A DNA stretch of 38,616 bases from NCBI GenBank assembly GCA_009786195.1, contig WQTP01000042.1, positions 1-38,616 on the forward strand, given 5' to 3'. Below are positions 17,181 to 25,996 of this stretch, piece by piece. Source of the stretch: Candidatus Saccharimonadota bacterium (lineage in GTDB: Bacteria; Patescibacteriota; Saccharimonadia; Saccharimonadales; Saccharimonadaceae). Under the pieces are notes generated by a model. It was not told where the DNA came from and ran no database searches. It worked only from the letters and a program-made list of their open reading frames with translations. A program made the position numbers and the translations under genes. The first letter of the stretch is position 1. The number at the start of each line of letters is the position of its first letter.

Positions 17181-17903
17181 ATGGCATTTACTACCCCCCC
17201 CCGCAGACCGGAAATAGGATTTATTTTTCATGACAACGCTGATTATCCATTCGGGCGCGATCCGGGTGAAACTGCCGTAAAAATACTTTCTAAATTCAGT
17301 CCCCAGCCGACCGGCGAATTGCAAATTGACATAGTGCGTTTTGGCTGCTATGAGTTTAGAGATTACTGGTCAAGACGGATAGCTGAACAACTAGATCAAC
17401 TAGAATATTATTCACGTACAGCCCATTATCAATTGGAAGGATACCCACGACACGATACAGAAATCTATGGTCGTTCAGCGGAGGATTTTCGTACTTTATC
17501 TACTAGGCAAGATTATGATTATCAGACAATAGGAATCCGCGAGTTCTATATGTTAGCAGAAAGTACCAGTAATCCTATTCTTATTCTGTGTACTAACGGT
17601 GTAGCGGCCAAATTGTCACCTCAATGGCATGTTACCAAAGGAGAGTTAATCAATAATGGTGCGCTAGGACAAGAAGACCCAGGTATCAAGAGAATGGTTT
17701 ATGGGCTAGTAATAGCCAATCGTGGCACTGACTATTTAACGTATGCGAAAAGTGATGATTTGATTGCCAGTCAAAATAGGGCAAAGCAAAAGAAAGAAAG
17801 GTCGAGATTTGCCGTTAGCGACAGGGATTTTCCAATAATTGAATCTAAAGCGCAATATGACGACCCTTCGTTTGGAGAACAAGATAGGGATATACCGTTT
17901 TAA
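17181..17903 (+). CDS. Uncharacterised 240-aa protein with SSB-like C-terminal tail (...GEQDRDIPF)
   Basis: ORF with upstream promoter, C9 tract near the start, acidic tail ending DIPF. Confidence 0.8.
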   Translation: MAFTTPPRRPEIGFIFHDNADYPFGRDPGETAVKILSKFSPQPTGELQIDIVRFGCYEFRDYWSRRIAEQLDQLEYYSRTAHYQLEGYPRHDTEIYGRSAEDFRTLSTRQDYDYQTIGIREFYMLAESTSNPILILCTNGVAAKLSPQWHVTKGELINNGALGQEDPGIKRMVYGLVIANRGTDYLTYAKSDDLIASQNRAKQKKERSRFAVSDRDFPIIESKAQYDDPSFGEQDRDIPF

Positions 17904-17915
17904 AGAAAGTAAATT

Positions 17916-18467
17916 ATGAGTAAAATAGATTTCCCGACACTTTTTCTACCTAGCGAACCCAATGAGGAAACAAATTGGTGTGATTGGGGTATTATTATCG
18001 AAGAAGCCATCAAAGCCGGTTTTGAGCTGACGCAAATAGCTAATTTGTATTCCATCAACAGACGTCCCGAGTATGATCGTGAACTCCGTTATTTTATGAG
18101 CAATAATCATCCTAGTTGCCACGGTCGTTATGTTAATCAGGAGACCGTAGAGCTCGAAAATCTTGATCCGATAGAACAATACGATCATGATGTATTTGAG
18201 CCGATTCAACAAACTGCGGAAGAGTTCTTTGCTAGATGTCAGAAACTTGGTCATAGTGCTGTGATTAGCCTAAATCATGCGGCGATGGAGCGCATCGGAC
18301 CACTATGGGGACTCGATATGACCGAACTAGAGCGGGAAAAAGTGTACCAAAATTATAGAAACAAATATGTCCCCGGCATCGTTGTGGCGACTGGCGGCTC
18401 GGTGAGTTACATTAGACGCTCGATTCGTGCTGTTAGATCCAATGATAATGAAGATATCCCCTTTTAA
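17916..18467 (+). CDS. Uncharacterised 183-aa protein with SSB-like C-terminal tail (...SNDNEDIPF)
   Basis: ORF 12 bp downstream of the previous gene, same strand; tail ends DIPF. Confidence 0.8.
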   Translation: MSKIDFPTLFLPSEPNEETNWCDWGIIIEEAIKAGFELTQIANLYSINRRPEYDRELRYFMSNNHPSCHGRYVNQETVELENLDPIEQYDHDVFEPIQQTAEEFFARCQKLGHSAVISLNHAAMERIGPLWGLDMTELEREKVYQNYRNKYVPGIVVATGGSVSYIRRSIRAVRSNDNEDIPF

Positions 18468-18511
18468 TGATTCTTGTCGTGAGTCTTGGTGATAATAAAA
18501 TCAGGAAACCC

Positions 18512-18539
18512 CAGCATCGCTTTTGCACCGCTGGAAAAA
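18512..18539. repeat. 28-bp direct repeat copy 2 (relic of uvrD 3' end)
   Basis: Identical to 17100-17127; flanking bases also similar (atcagttaac vs tctgattgac). Confidence 0.97.
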
Positions 18540-18544
18540 TCTGA

Positions 18545-18573
18545 TTGACTTTTGATATTAGGAATAATATAAT
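18545..18573 (+). promoter_or_regulatory. Putative promoter TTGACT-N17-TATAAT for the downstream gene
   Basis: Near-consensus hexamers with 17-nt spacing. Confidence 0.6.
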
Positions 18574-18609
18574 TAAAGCATAAGTTAAAAGATAAGTGAG
18601 GAGATTGCA

Positions 18610-19461
18610 ATGAATCCAGACGAGCCAATTAATCAGCCGGACCCGATGACTTCGACGCCAGCTGAACCGGTTAACCCGCCACCGGCGATGGACATCACGC
18701 CACCAAGTGAGCCGCCGACGCCAGTAGAAATGCCAGCGGAGGTGTTAACAGAGCCGTCGGTCGAAATGCCAATTGCGGCACCGTCGGAGACGCCAGTGAT
18801 GGCAAGCTTGGAAAACTTAACGACCGAACAACCACAAGTGCCGACCGAAATTCCACCAACGTCGGTCAAATCGAGCAAGAGATGGTTAATTATCTTGATT
18901 AGTGCGATCGTCGTTCTGTTGGTGACAACTGGGGTAGTGCTAGCTGTATTTCTACTGAACAAGGAAGAAGATAAACCAACGACCAATAATTCATCAACTA
19001 ACAGTTCTACCGGAGACCCATCAACCGGCGGATCTTCCACTGTTGATCCGGATAAGGAAACTGGCGTGGAAAAGATGTTAGCTTGTCGATCAACAATGGA
19101 TATGACTGTTGGTACTAACGATAATGTTGCACTAGATATGGGTATTCTAATGTATTTCGATACTAAAGGGATGGCTAGCAAGATGGTTTATGAATATGTT
19201 TTGACTAGTGGACAGAAAGCCACCGAAGCAGTCATGGCGCAAGCCAAAACTGCTGTTGAACAACAATTCGCAACTTTTGATGTGGCGGTTACGGGCGAAC
19301 TAACATCAGATGGTGCGATTGAGTTGACTATCACTGACAAAACTGGCGACAAGTTAACTCTGACCAACTTTGGTTATAGTGGTAACAACTACGAAGCTGG
19401 CAAAGCTGGGTTGCAACGAGAATGTGCGACCATCAGCGGTAGTACGTTTGAAGCTCCCTAA
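18610..19461 (+). CDS. Membrane protein: Pro-rich N-terminus, one TM, exported C-terminal domain
   Basis: Pro/Glu-rich first ~90 aa, TM WLIILISAIVVLLVTTGVVLAVFLL, Ser/Thr linker; SD gaggag. Confidence 0.75.
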   Translation: MNPDEPINQPDPMTSTPAEPVNPPPAMDITPPSEPPTPVEMPAEVLTEPSVEMPIAAPSETPVMASLENLTTEQPQVPTEIPPTSVKSSKRWLIILISAIVVLLVTTGVVLAVFLLNKEEDKPTTNNSSTNSSTGDPSTGGSSTVDPDKETGVEKMLACRSTMDMTVGTNDNVALDMGILMYFDTKGMASKMVYEYVLTSGQKATEAVMAQAKTAVEQQFATFDVAVTGELTSDGAIELTITDKTGDKLTLTNFGYSGNNYEAGKAGLQRECATISGSTFEAP

Positions 19462-19514
19462 ACTTTTCTTAAGATTTTGAAACTTTACTAGTATTTATCT
19501 GGTAAAATGTTAAG

Positions 19515-20567
19515 GTGAAAGAAATCGTTTTTGTTGGTGTGAGCGGTGGTGTTGATTCATCACTCAGTGCAGCGTTGCTAGTTGAAGCTGGCTACGACGT
19601 TGTCGGTGTTTATATGAAAAACTGGACCACTGATTTACCAGGGGCAAAGTGTCCCTGGGCAGAAGATCTGGCCGACGCTAAACGCGTAACAGTCCAACTC
19701 GGTATTCCATTTAAGGTGTTTGATTTTCAAAAAAAATACAGATCACTAGTGGTCGATTATATGATTTCCGAGTATCAGGCTGGTCGTACACCAAATCCAG
19801 ATATTATGTGTAATCAGGAGATTAAATTCGGATTGTTTCTACAAACAGCACTGACTAATGGAGCAAATTTGATCGCAACAGGACACTATGCGCAAGTAGA
19901 AACCAGGAACAAGAGACGAGGAGCAAGATTATTAAAAGCGAAAGATGCTAATAAGGATCAAACTTACTTTTTGTATCGCGTAACAGAAAAAGCTCTAACA
20001 CAAACGTTGTTTCCAATTGGTCACTTAACTAAACCACAAGTACGCGCGGAAGCCGCAAAGCGCGGGTTAATCACCGCTCATAAAAAAGACAGCCAAGGTA
20101 TTTGTTTTGTTGGTTCGGTTGGAATTCGCGATTTTCTGAGTCAATTTATCAAAACTGCACCGGGTAATATCATTGATAAAGATACTGGAAAAATTATCGG
20201 TCGTCACGATGGTGCGATTTTTTACACTTTTGGACAAAGACACGGTCTAAGTGTTGGCGGCGGTTTACCATATTACGTAGTCGGCAAAAACATGGCAAAT
20301 AATGAAGTTTACGTTAGTACTAATCTGAATCATAAAAGTTTTTGGCATAATGAAATTCAACTGACTGATCTGCATTGGATTAATGAACCAGCAGCGGCTA
20401 ATAAAACTTATCAAGTGCGTCTGCGTCATCGCGCATCGTTAATTGATTGTCAAATCGAGAGTAACACGATTAAACTTGCTAGTGCAGAACGAATTATTGC
20501 TCCAGGTCAATCCGCTGTTATTTATGATGGTGAAGTTGTTCTTGGTGGTGGTATTGTTTGCACTTAA
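19515..20567 (+). CDS. mnmA: tRNA-specific 2-thiouridylase
   Basis: VGVSGGVDSSLSAALL, YMKNW, TPNPDIMCNQEIKFG, ATGHYAQ, DQTYFLYRV, SQGICFVG; GTG start. Confidence 0.96.
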   Translation: MKEIVFVGVSGGVDSSLSAALLVEAGYDVVGVYMKNWTTDLPGAKCPWAEDLADAKRVTVQLGIPFKVFDFQKKYRSLVVDYMISEYQAGRTPNPDIMCNQEIKFGLFLQTALTNGANLIATGHYAQVETRNKRRGARLLKAKDANKDQTYFLYRVTEKALTQTLFPIGHLTKPQVRAEAAKRGLITAHKKDSQGICFVGSVGIRDFLSQFIKTAPGNIIDKDTGKIIGRHDGAIFYTFGQRHGLSVGGGLPYYVVGKNMANNEVYVSTNLNHKSFWHNEIQLTDLHWINEPAAANKTYQVRLRHRASLIDCQIESNTIKLASAERIIAPGQSAVIYDGEVVLGGGIVCT

Positions 20568-20590
20568 ATGAAAACCTGTGGAAAAAGTAC

Positions 20591-20619
20591 TTGACACTAG
20601 CATAATCATTGCTTACAAT
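20591..20619 (+). promoter_or_regulatory. Near-consensus promoter TTGACA-N17-TACAAT
   Basis: ttgaca 20591-20596, tacaat 20614-20619. Confidence 0.75.
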
Positions 20620-20666
20620 GGGGCACGTATACGTTAAAATTAATAAAAAAAGAAACGAGGTACAAA

Positions 20667-21296
20667 ATGAGTAAAATAAGTAAAATCGTGGCCGCCGCCG
20701 CCGTTTTTGGCGTCATCGGCCTAGCGGCTTTACCAATGACTGGTTACGCACTCACCCAAGATGTGACAGTCGAAATTGAAGTGGAGAACGGCTTAAGCAT
20801 CGGTAACGGCACTGATGGTTGTGCAGTTACTAACTATGCGCATCCGTACGGTCCAGCTGGTATCAAAGCCGACTCGAGCGGTGATGCATCGGAAGCGGAC
20901 CCAGGTTGTATAACGATATTTAGTAACTATCCTGGCGGTTATAAGCTAACCTTAGCTGACAAAGATGCATGTACTGGTCTAGACAAGGGAGTAGCTTGTG
21001 CTGCTGGCGATATTATTCCAACCCAGGCTAATAAGCCGATAGCTGGTACTCCAGGTTGGGCAGTAGCTGTTACAACTACCCCAGTTAACGATCCTTCTCT
21101 GATCACGCTTGGTGGAACACCGTCATGGTTGGCTATGCCTGCTCAAAGTTCAACACCGATCACTTTGCATAGTGGAGCTGGTGCATCATTCCCAACTGGT
21201 GATAACTACGGCTATGCCTTTGCTACCGCCATTTCGGCAGCAACTGCAACTGGTGTCTATACTGACACAGTGACTTTCACGGCAGTAGCAAATTAG
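20667..21296 (+). CDS. Secreted beta-rich protein, possibly WxL-like or pilin-like
   Basis: Signal peptide MSKISKIVAAAAVFGVIGLAALPMTGYA; C-term ATGVYTDTVTFTAVAN. Confidence 0.65.
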   Translation: MSKISKIVAAAAVFGVIGLAALPMTGYALTQDVTVEIEVENGLSIGNGTDGCAVTNYAHPYGPAGIKADSSGDASEADPGCITIFSNYPGGYKLTLADKDACTGLDKGVACAAGDIIPTQANKPIAGTPGWAVAVTTTPVNDPSLITLGGTPSWLAMPAQSSTPITLHSGAGASFPTGDNYGYAFATAISAATATGVYTDTVTFTAVAN

Positions 21297-21316
21297 CTTC
21301 TCCTGAGAGCGAGTTA

Positions 21317-21349
21317 AATAGCCCTAGCTTGTCTAGGGCTATTCTTTTT
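21317..21349 (+). terminator. Rho-independent terminator
   Basis: aatagccctag-cttgt-ctagggctatt followed by ctttttg. Confidence 0.9.
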
Positions 21350-21389
21350 GTTATAATACCATTAGCATCTAATTTTTGGAGGGAAAGTG

Positions 21390-22307
21390 ATGAGAAAAAC
21401 AATCAAGTTATTAATAGCGTTGGTTTTACTAGCGGTCATGTCAATTGGTCTGTTTGGTGCGACCACCAATGCAGCAGATAAACCGATAGAACAGATTACT
21501 CTTTCACCAGTCAAGGGATATGAAAAATTAAATCCGGGCGAAAAATTTGATGGATCATTCAGTATCACTAACACTGGTACAGAAGTGATTGATTTACATG
21601 TATATGTGAAACCGTTTGGTATTGGTGACAATTGTACTGAAAACTATGAAGTTGATAGTGAATGGACGCAAATGACATCCTGGGTTAATCTGGAGAAAAA
21701 CAATTATTATGGTATCAAACCAGACGAAGTTATTATTGTTCGATTTAATATTGATGTGCCCAAAAATGCGCCGGACGGTGGACAATACGTAGTGATTTTT
21801 ACTGAAGTTGGTAAATTTGATCAAATGACCGGTGCTGCGATCGGTGTCACTAAGCGACTGGGATACAAATTCTACGCTGATCTTGGTGGTACGAAAAATG
21901 AATCAGGTACGGTCGAATCACTGAAACAGGGTGTTTGGTATTGGGAACCACCGATAAATTCAATTGGTGAAGTCAGAAATAGTGGTAATATTTACTTTAC
22001 CTCAACTCATCAATATAAAATTACTTCGCTGACTGGTAAAACAGTTTACGAAGAATCAATTGATCAAGATATTTTACCCGATACTTGTCGCAAAGTAAAA
22101 GTGGAGTGGCAACAGACGCCCACCTTCGGTGTCTTTTGGGTCGAAAATAAAATTAATTTCTTAGGTCAAGAACAATTTAACGAAAAGAAATTAGTGATTG
22201 TTATACCGATTTATGTAGTGATAGTTTTTAGTATAATGATCATTCTGTTGACTTGGGCGCTAATCTTGAAAATTAAGAACAGAAAAGGTATGGCGAAAGG
22301 ATTCTAA
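21390..22307 (+). CDS. WxLIP/DUF916-like surface protein with C-terminal TM (copy 1)
   Basis: Signal peptide; ITLSPVKGYEKLNPGEKFDGSFSITNTG; NAPDGGQYVVIF; C-terminal TM. Confidence 0.65.
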   Translation: MRKTIKLLIALVLLAVMSIGLFGATTNAADKPIEQITLSPVKGYEKLNPGEKFDGSFSITNTGTEVIDLHVYVKPFGIGDNCTENYEVDSEWTQMTSWVNLEKNNYYGIKPDEVIIVRFNIDVPKNAPDGGQYVVIFTEVGKFDQMTGAAIGVTKRLGYKFYADLGGTKNESGTVESLKQGVWYWEPPINSIGEVRNSGNIYFTSTHQYKITSLTGKTVYEESIDQDILPDTCRKVKVEWQQTPTFGVFWVENKINFLGQEQFNEKKLVIVIPIYVVIVFSIMIILLTWALILKIKNRKGMAKGF

Positions 22308-22319
22308 AGAGGCGACGAT

Positions 22320-23279
22320 ATGAAGAAATTTTCGCTACTTGCTGCAGTATCGATACTACTAATTAACAGTCTGACTTTTCTGATGGGGGTGAGTACTGTC
22401 TCGGCTGCTGAAGCGTCGCGGATACAAATCGATGTTTCACCAGTCGAAATCAGTTTATTGCTTGTACCCGGGAAAACTTATGATGGTGAATTCAATATCA
22501 CGAATAGGAGTACCGATACTTTTGATTTTCAAGTTGCCGCTAATAGTTTTTTTGTTAAGAACTTGACATACGAAACAACATTTGATGAAGAAATAACTTT
22601 TAGTCAAATTGTCCGCTGGATAACATTTGATGAGGAAAACTTCTATAATATTAAACCGGACGAAAAGCAAACTATTACTTATCATATTAAAGTTCCCGAA
22701 GATGCTCCTGGAGGTGGTCAATATGCAGTTTTATTCGCTATAGTTAGTAGTGAAACGATTAACGAATCAGTTAACATCAAGACCAACAGTCGTGTTGGTA
22801 TGAAAATGTACGTTAAAGTAGCGGGTGAGACGCGCAATAACGGTCAAATAAAATCGATGATCCAAGATGGATTTTATTCAAAAGCACCGATTAATTCTGT
22901 AGCGCAAATAGAAAATACCGGCAACATTGATTTTAATAGTAATCACGAATATGTAGTAAAATCACTATTTGGACGTGAACTTTTTAGAGATAGTACTATT
23001 TATCGAATCATGCCCGATACTACTCGTGAAATCAATATGATCTGGGAAGGTACGCCATACTTTGGTATCTTCAGAGTGCGTAACAGGATAACATTTTTGG
23101 GTGAAACGAAATATGATCAAGAAAAAATTGTGATTATAGCACCAATTTGGTTGATCATAGTTGCGGTGATAGTTTTATTGCTACTAATTGGCCTGATGTG
23201 TTTCTTGGTTTTACTTATTATTAAGAAAATTCGACATCGCAAAACGTATAAAAAACAAAAAAACAATTTGCACATATAA
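22320..23279 (+). CDS. WxLIP/DUF916-like surface protein with C-terminal TM (copy 2)
   Basis: IDVSPVEISLLLVPGKTYDGEFNITNRS; DAPGGGQYAVLFAIV; C-terminal TM; clear similarity to copy 1. Confidence 0.65.
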   Translation: MKKFSLLAAVSILLINSLTFLMGVSTVSAAEASRIQIDVSPVEISLLLVPGKTYDGEFNITNRSTDTFDFQVAANSFFVKNLTYETTFDEEITFSQIVRWITFDEENFYNIKPDEKQTITYHIKVPEDAPGGGQYAVLFAIVSSETINESVNIKTNSRVGMKMYVKVAGETRNNGQIKSMIQDGFYSKAPINSVAQIENTGNIDFNSNHEYVVKSLFGRELFRDSTIYRIMPDTTREINMIWEGTPYFGIFRVRNRITFLGETKYDQEKIVIIAPIWLIIVAVIVLLLLIGLMCFLVLLIIKKIRHRKTYKKQKNNLHI

Positions 23280-23306
23280 ACCAACTCTATTGGAAGTAAA
23301 AAGTCC

Positions 23307-23336
23307 TTGACATAAAAGATGAACATCATGTATAAT
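23307..23336 (+). promoter_or_regulatory. Promoter TTGACA-N18-TATAAT
   Basis: Consensus hexamers, 18-nt spacing. Confidence 0.75.
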
Positions 23337-23367
23337 AAGCTTGTGCTTTGACATAAAAAGGAAAAAT

Positions 23368-23985
23368 ATGGAAAAAACTGGTTACAAAAAGGCAATTAGT
23401 AGTGTGTTGTTGGTTTTTGCTTCCGCATTAGCGTTAGTGCTAGCATTCACGCTGTACCATTTAATAATCAATCCCAAAACAGCTGTTTACGGTGCCGGAA
23501 GTGGAGATATTAATATTTCTGTCCAAGTTGACTCGAGTGATTTTGGACCGCCGAGGGTTGATAGTATTCGACCACTAACCGGACCAACAAGTGGCGGTAC
23601 GCTACTTATTATTACGGGCGACTATTTAGATGGTGTAACTGATATTTATTTGAATAGTGGTGGACTCAAATGTGAACCGATTAACTATATTAGTAAAAAC
23701 GAAATTACCTGTGTCATGCCGGCCCACGATGAAGGTTATGTTGATATAACAGTTATATCATTGGGTTACGGATCAGACACAAAGTATAATGGTTTTCGTT
23801 ACCTTGACGGAGGTGTGATAGATATACCCGGTGTGCCGAATACTGGCTTATTTCGTCTAGGTCGATATATTATCACTCTGTACGATATACTAGCTTTGGT
23901 GTCAATCGTGACGCTAGGACTGGGACTCGGGTGTTTAATTCTCTGGAAGCGAATCCACGAACGTGAAACTAACAAACAACACTGA
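23368..23985 (+). CDS. IPT/TIG-domain surface protein with VPNTG + TM C-terminus
   Basis: PPRVDSIRPLTGPTSGGTLLIITGDYLDGVTDIYL (IPT/TIG); GVPNTGLFRLGRYIITLYDILALVSIVTLGLGLGCLILWKRIHE. Confidence 0.75.
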   Translation: MEKTGYKKAISSVLLVFASALALVLAFTLYHLIINPKTAVYGAGSGDINISVQVDSSDFGPPRVDSIRPLTGPTSGGTLLIITGDYLDGVTDIYLNSGGLKCEPINYISKNEITCVMPAHDEGYVDITVISLGYGSDTKYNGFRYLDGGVIDIPGVPNTGLFRLGRYIITLYDILALVSIVTLGLGLGCLILWKRIHERETNKQH

Positions 23986-24005
23986 TTTATGATACAATAG
24001 TCAGT

Positions 24006-25886
24006 ATGACAGCAGATGATATTCGGCGGGCTTATCTGGATTTTTTTGCGCAACGTGATCACGTGGTAATTCCGCATGCCAAATTAGTCCCCGAAGGTGA
24101 TCCAACTACTTTATTTACTGGTTCGGGCATGCAACCAATGATCCCTTACTTGCTCGGTGAACCGTATCCTGATGGTCAGCGCATTGCTAATAGCCAGACC
24201 TGTTTGCGAGCTCAAGATATCGAAGAAGTTGGTGATAATCGTCACACGACTTTTTTTGAAATGTTGGGAAACTGGTCGCTAGGTGATTTTTTTAAAGATG
24301 AACAAATCCCCTGGATTTTTGAATTTTTAACAGAAGTTGTTGGACTAGATCCAGCTAAACTTTACATTACTTGTTTTATCGGTGCACCAGAATATGGTAT
24401 CGAAAAGGATGTGCAAGCAGCTAAATTATGGCAGGATTTGTTCAAGAAAGCTGGTGTTAGTGCTGAGATTGCTGATATTGGCTCAGAGGCCGATGGTTAT
24501 AAGCGTGGTATTAAACCTGATGAACGAATTTTCTACTATGATGGTGACAAGAATTGGTGGAGTCGTGGTGGTAATCCCGAACATACACCAATTGGTGATC
24601 CTTGTGGTCCAGATAGCGAAATGTTTTATGATTTCGGTATTCCACATGACCCAACTTTTGGCAAGTATTGCCATCCAAACTGTGACTGTGGACGATTTAT
24701 GGAAATTGGTAATAATGTTTTTATGACTTACAAAAAAGTCACAGAAGGTAAGTTTGAGCGTTTAGCTAAACCAAACGTTGATCATGGTTCAGGGCTGGAG
24801 CGAATTGCCGCAGCGGTGATTAATAACCCGGATGTGTTTAAAATTTCACTACTTGAACCGATCATCGATAAATTGGAAATGTTATCTGGGAAAAAGTACG
24901 ATTCCAATGCGACTGCTATGCGAGTAATCGCTGATCATTTACGAGCAGCGGTCTTTCTAGCGACCGATGGTGTTAGACCGAGCAACAAAGAGCAGGGTTA
25001 CGTTATGCGTCGATTGATTCGTCGCGCGATGCGTTTTGCTTTTGATTTGGGTATCGAACAGAATTTCTTGGAGGAAATTATACTAGTAATTATTAATTTA
25101 TACGCGATTGACTTTCCAGAAGTCAAAAATATGTGTCGTGAAACAATTAACATTCTAGCCAAAGAAGAAAACGCTTTTCGTCAAACACTCAGAAAAGGTC
25201 TCAAGGAATTCAAGAAAGTTGTCACTGATGGTTTAACGGGTAATGAAATTTTTCTACTATATGACACTTATGGTTTTCCAATTGAATTATCAATAGAAGA
25301 AGCTTTTAGACGAAATATCACTGTACTGGATAACTGGCGCGAACAATTTGACGCTCGGATGACCAAACAACGCGAGCGATCACAAACAGCCGCTAAAGGT
25401 GTCTTCAAGGGCGGTCTGGGTGGTCACACTATGCAGCACAAAAAATACCACACAGCGACGCATCTGTTACAATCAGCTCTGCGCCAGGTTTTTGGCAATC
25501 AACTACATCAACACGGGTCAAATATTACCGAAGAGCGACTGCGTTTTGACTTTAACTTGGATAGAAAAATGACGCTGGCGGAAATTACTGAAACCGAGAA
25601 TCTGGTGAATAGTTGGATTACCAAAGATTTACCAGTCAGTTTTCGTGAGTATCCAACTAAAAAGGCTCTCGACATGGGAGCTATCGGGCCATTTGGTGAA
25701 CGTTATGGTGAGATGGTTAAAGTTTATCAGATGGGCGAGGGCAACCAAATCGCTTCTTTGGAAATTTGTGGTGGTCCACACGTTGAGCACACTGGCGTTT
25801 TGGCTGAGGATGACAAAAAGTTCAAAATCATCAAAGAAGAAGCCATCGCAGCTGGTATGCGGCGTATCAAAGCAGTACTACAATAA
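24006..25886 (+). CDS. alaS: Alanyl-tRNA synthetase, short form lacking the C-Ala domain
   Basis: TTLFTGSGMQPMIPYLLG, RIANSQTCLRAQDIEEVGDNRHTTFFEMLGNWSLGDFFK; editing motifs HTATHLL and CGGPHVEHTG; stops shortly after the editing domain. Confidence 0.96.
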   Translation: MTADDIRRAYLDFFAQRDHVVIPHAKLVPEGDPTTLFTGSGMQPMIPYLLGEPYPDGQRIANSQTCLRAQDIEEVGDNRHTTFFEMLGNWSLGDFFKDEQIPWIFEFLTEVVGLDPAKLYITCFIGAPEYGIEKDVQAAKLWQDLFKKAGVSAEIADIGSEADGYKRGIKPDERIFYYDGDKNWWSRGGNPEHTPIGDPCGPDSEMFYDFGIPHDPTFGKYCHPNCDCGRFMEIGNNVFMTYKKVTEGKFERLAKPNVDHGSGLERIAAAVINNPDVFKISLLEPIIDKLEMLSGKKYDSNATAMRVIADHLRAAVFLATDGVRPSNKEQGYVMRRLIRRAMRFAFDLGIEQNFLEEIILVIINLYAIDFPEVKNMCRETINILAKEENAFRQTLRKGLKEFKKVVTDGLTGNEIFLLYDTYGFPIELSIEEAFRRNITVLDNWREQFDARMTKQRERSQTAAKGVFKGGLGGHTMQHKKYHTATHLLQSALRQVFGNQLHQHGSNITEERLRFDFNLDRKMTLAEITETENLVNSWITKDLPVSFREYPTKKALDMGAIGPFGERYGEMVKVYQMGEGNQIASLEICGGPHVEHTGVLAEDDKKFKIIKEEAIAAGMRRIKAVLQ

Positions 25887-25909
25887 AATAACTACTCAAA
25901 AATAAAACT

Positions 25910-25996
25910 TGGTGCGCCCGATAAGACTTGAACTTACACAGGATTACTCCCACTACCACCTCAAGGTAGCGCGTCTACCAATTCCGCCACGGGCGC
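25910..25996 (-). tRNA. tRNA-Leu(GAG)
   Basis: Reverse complement GCGCCCGTGGCGGAATTGGTAGACGCGCTACCTTGAGGTGGTAG...CGGGCGCACCA; long variable arm. Confidence 0.95.

Noticed and set aside
17128-18511. Calling the two-gene island an integrated phage or transposon
   Set aside because: No integrase, transposase or phage structural gene seen; only the direct repeat supports mobility, so reported as a possibility
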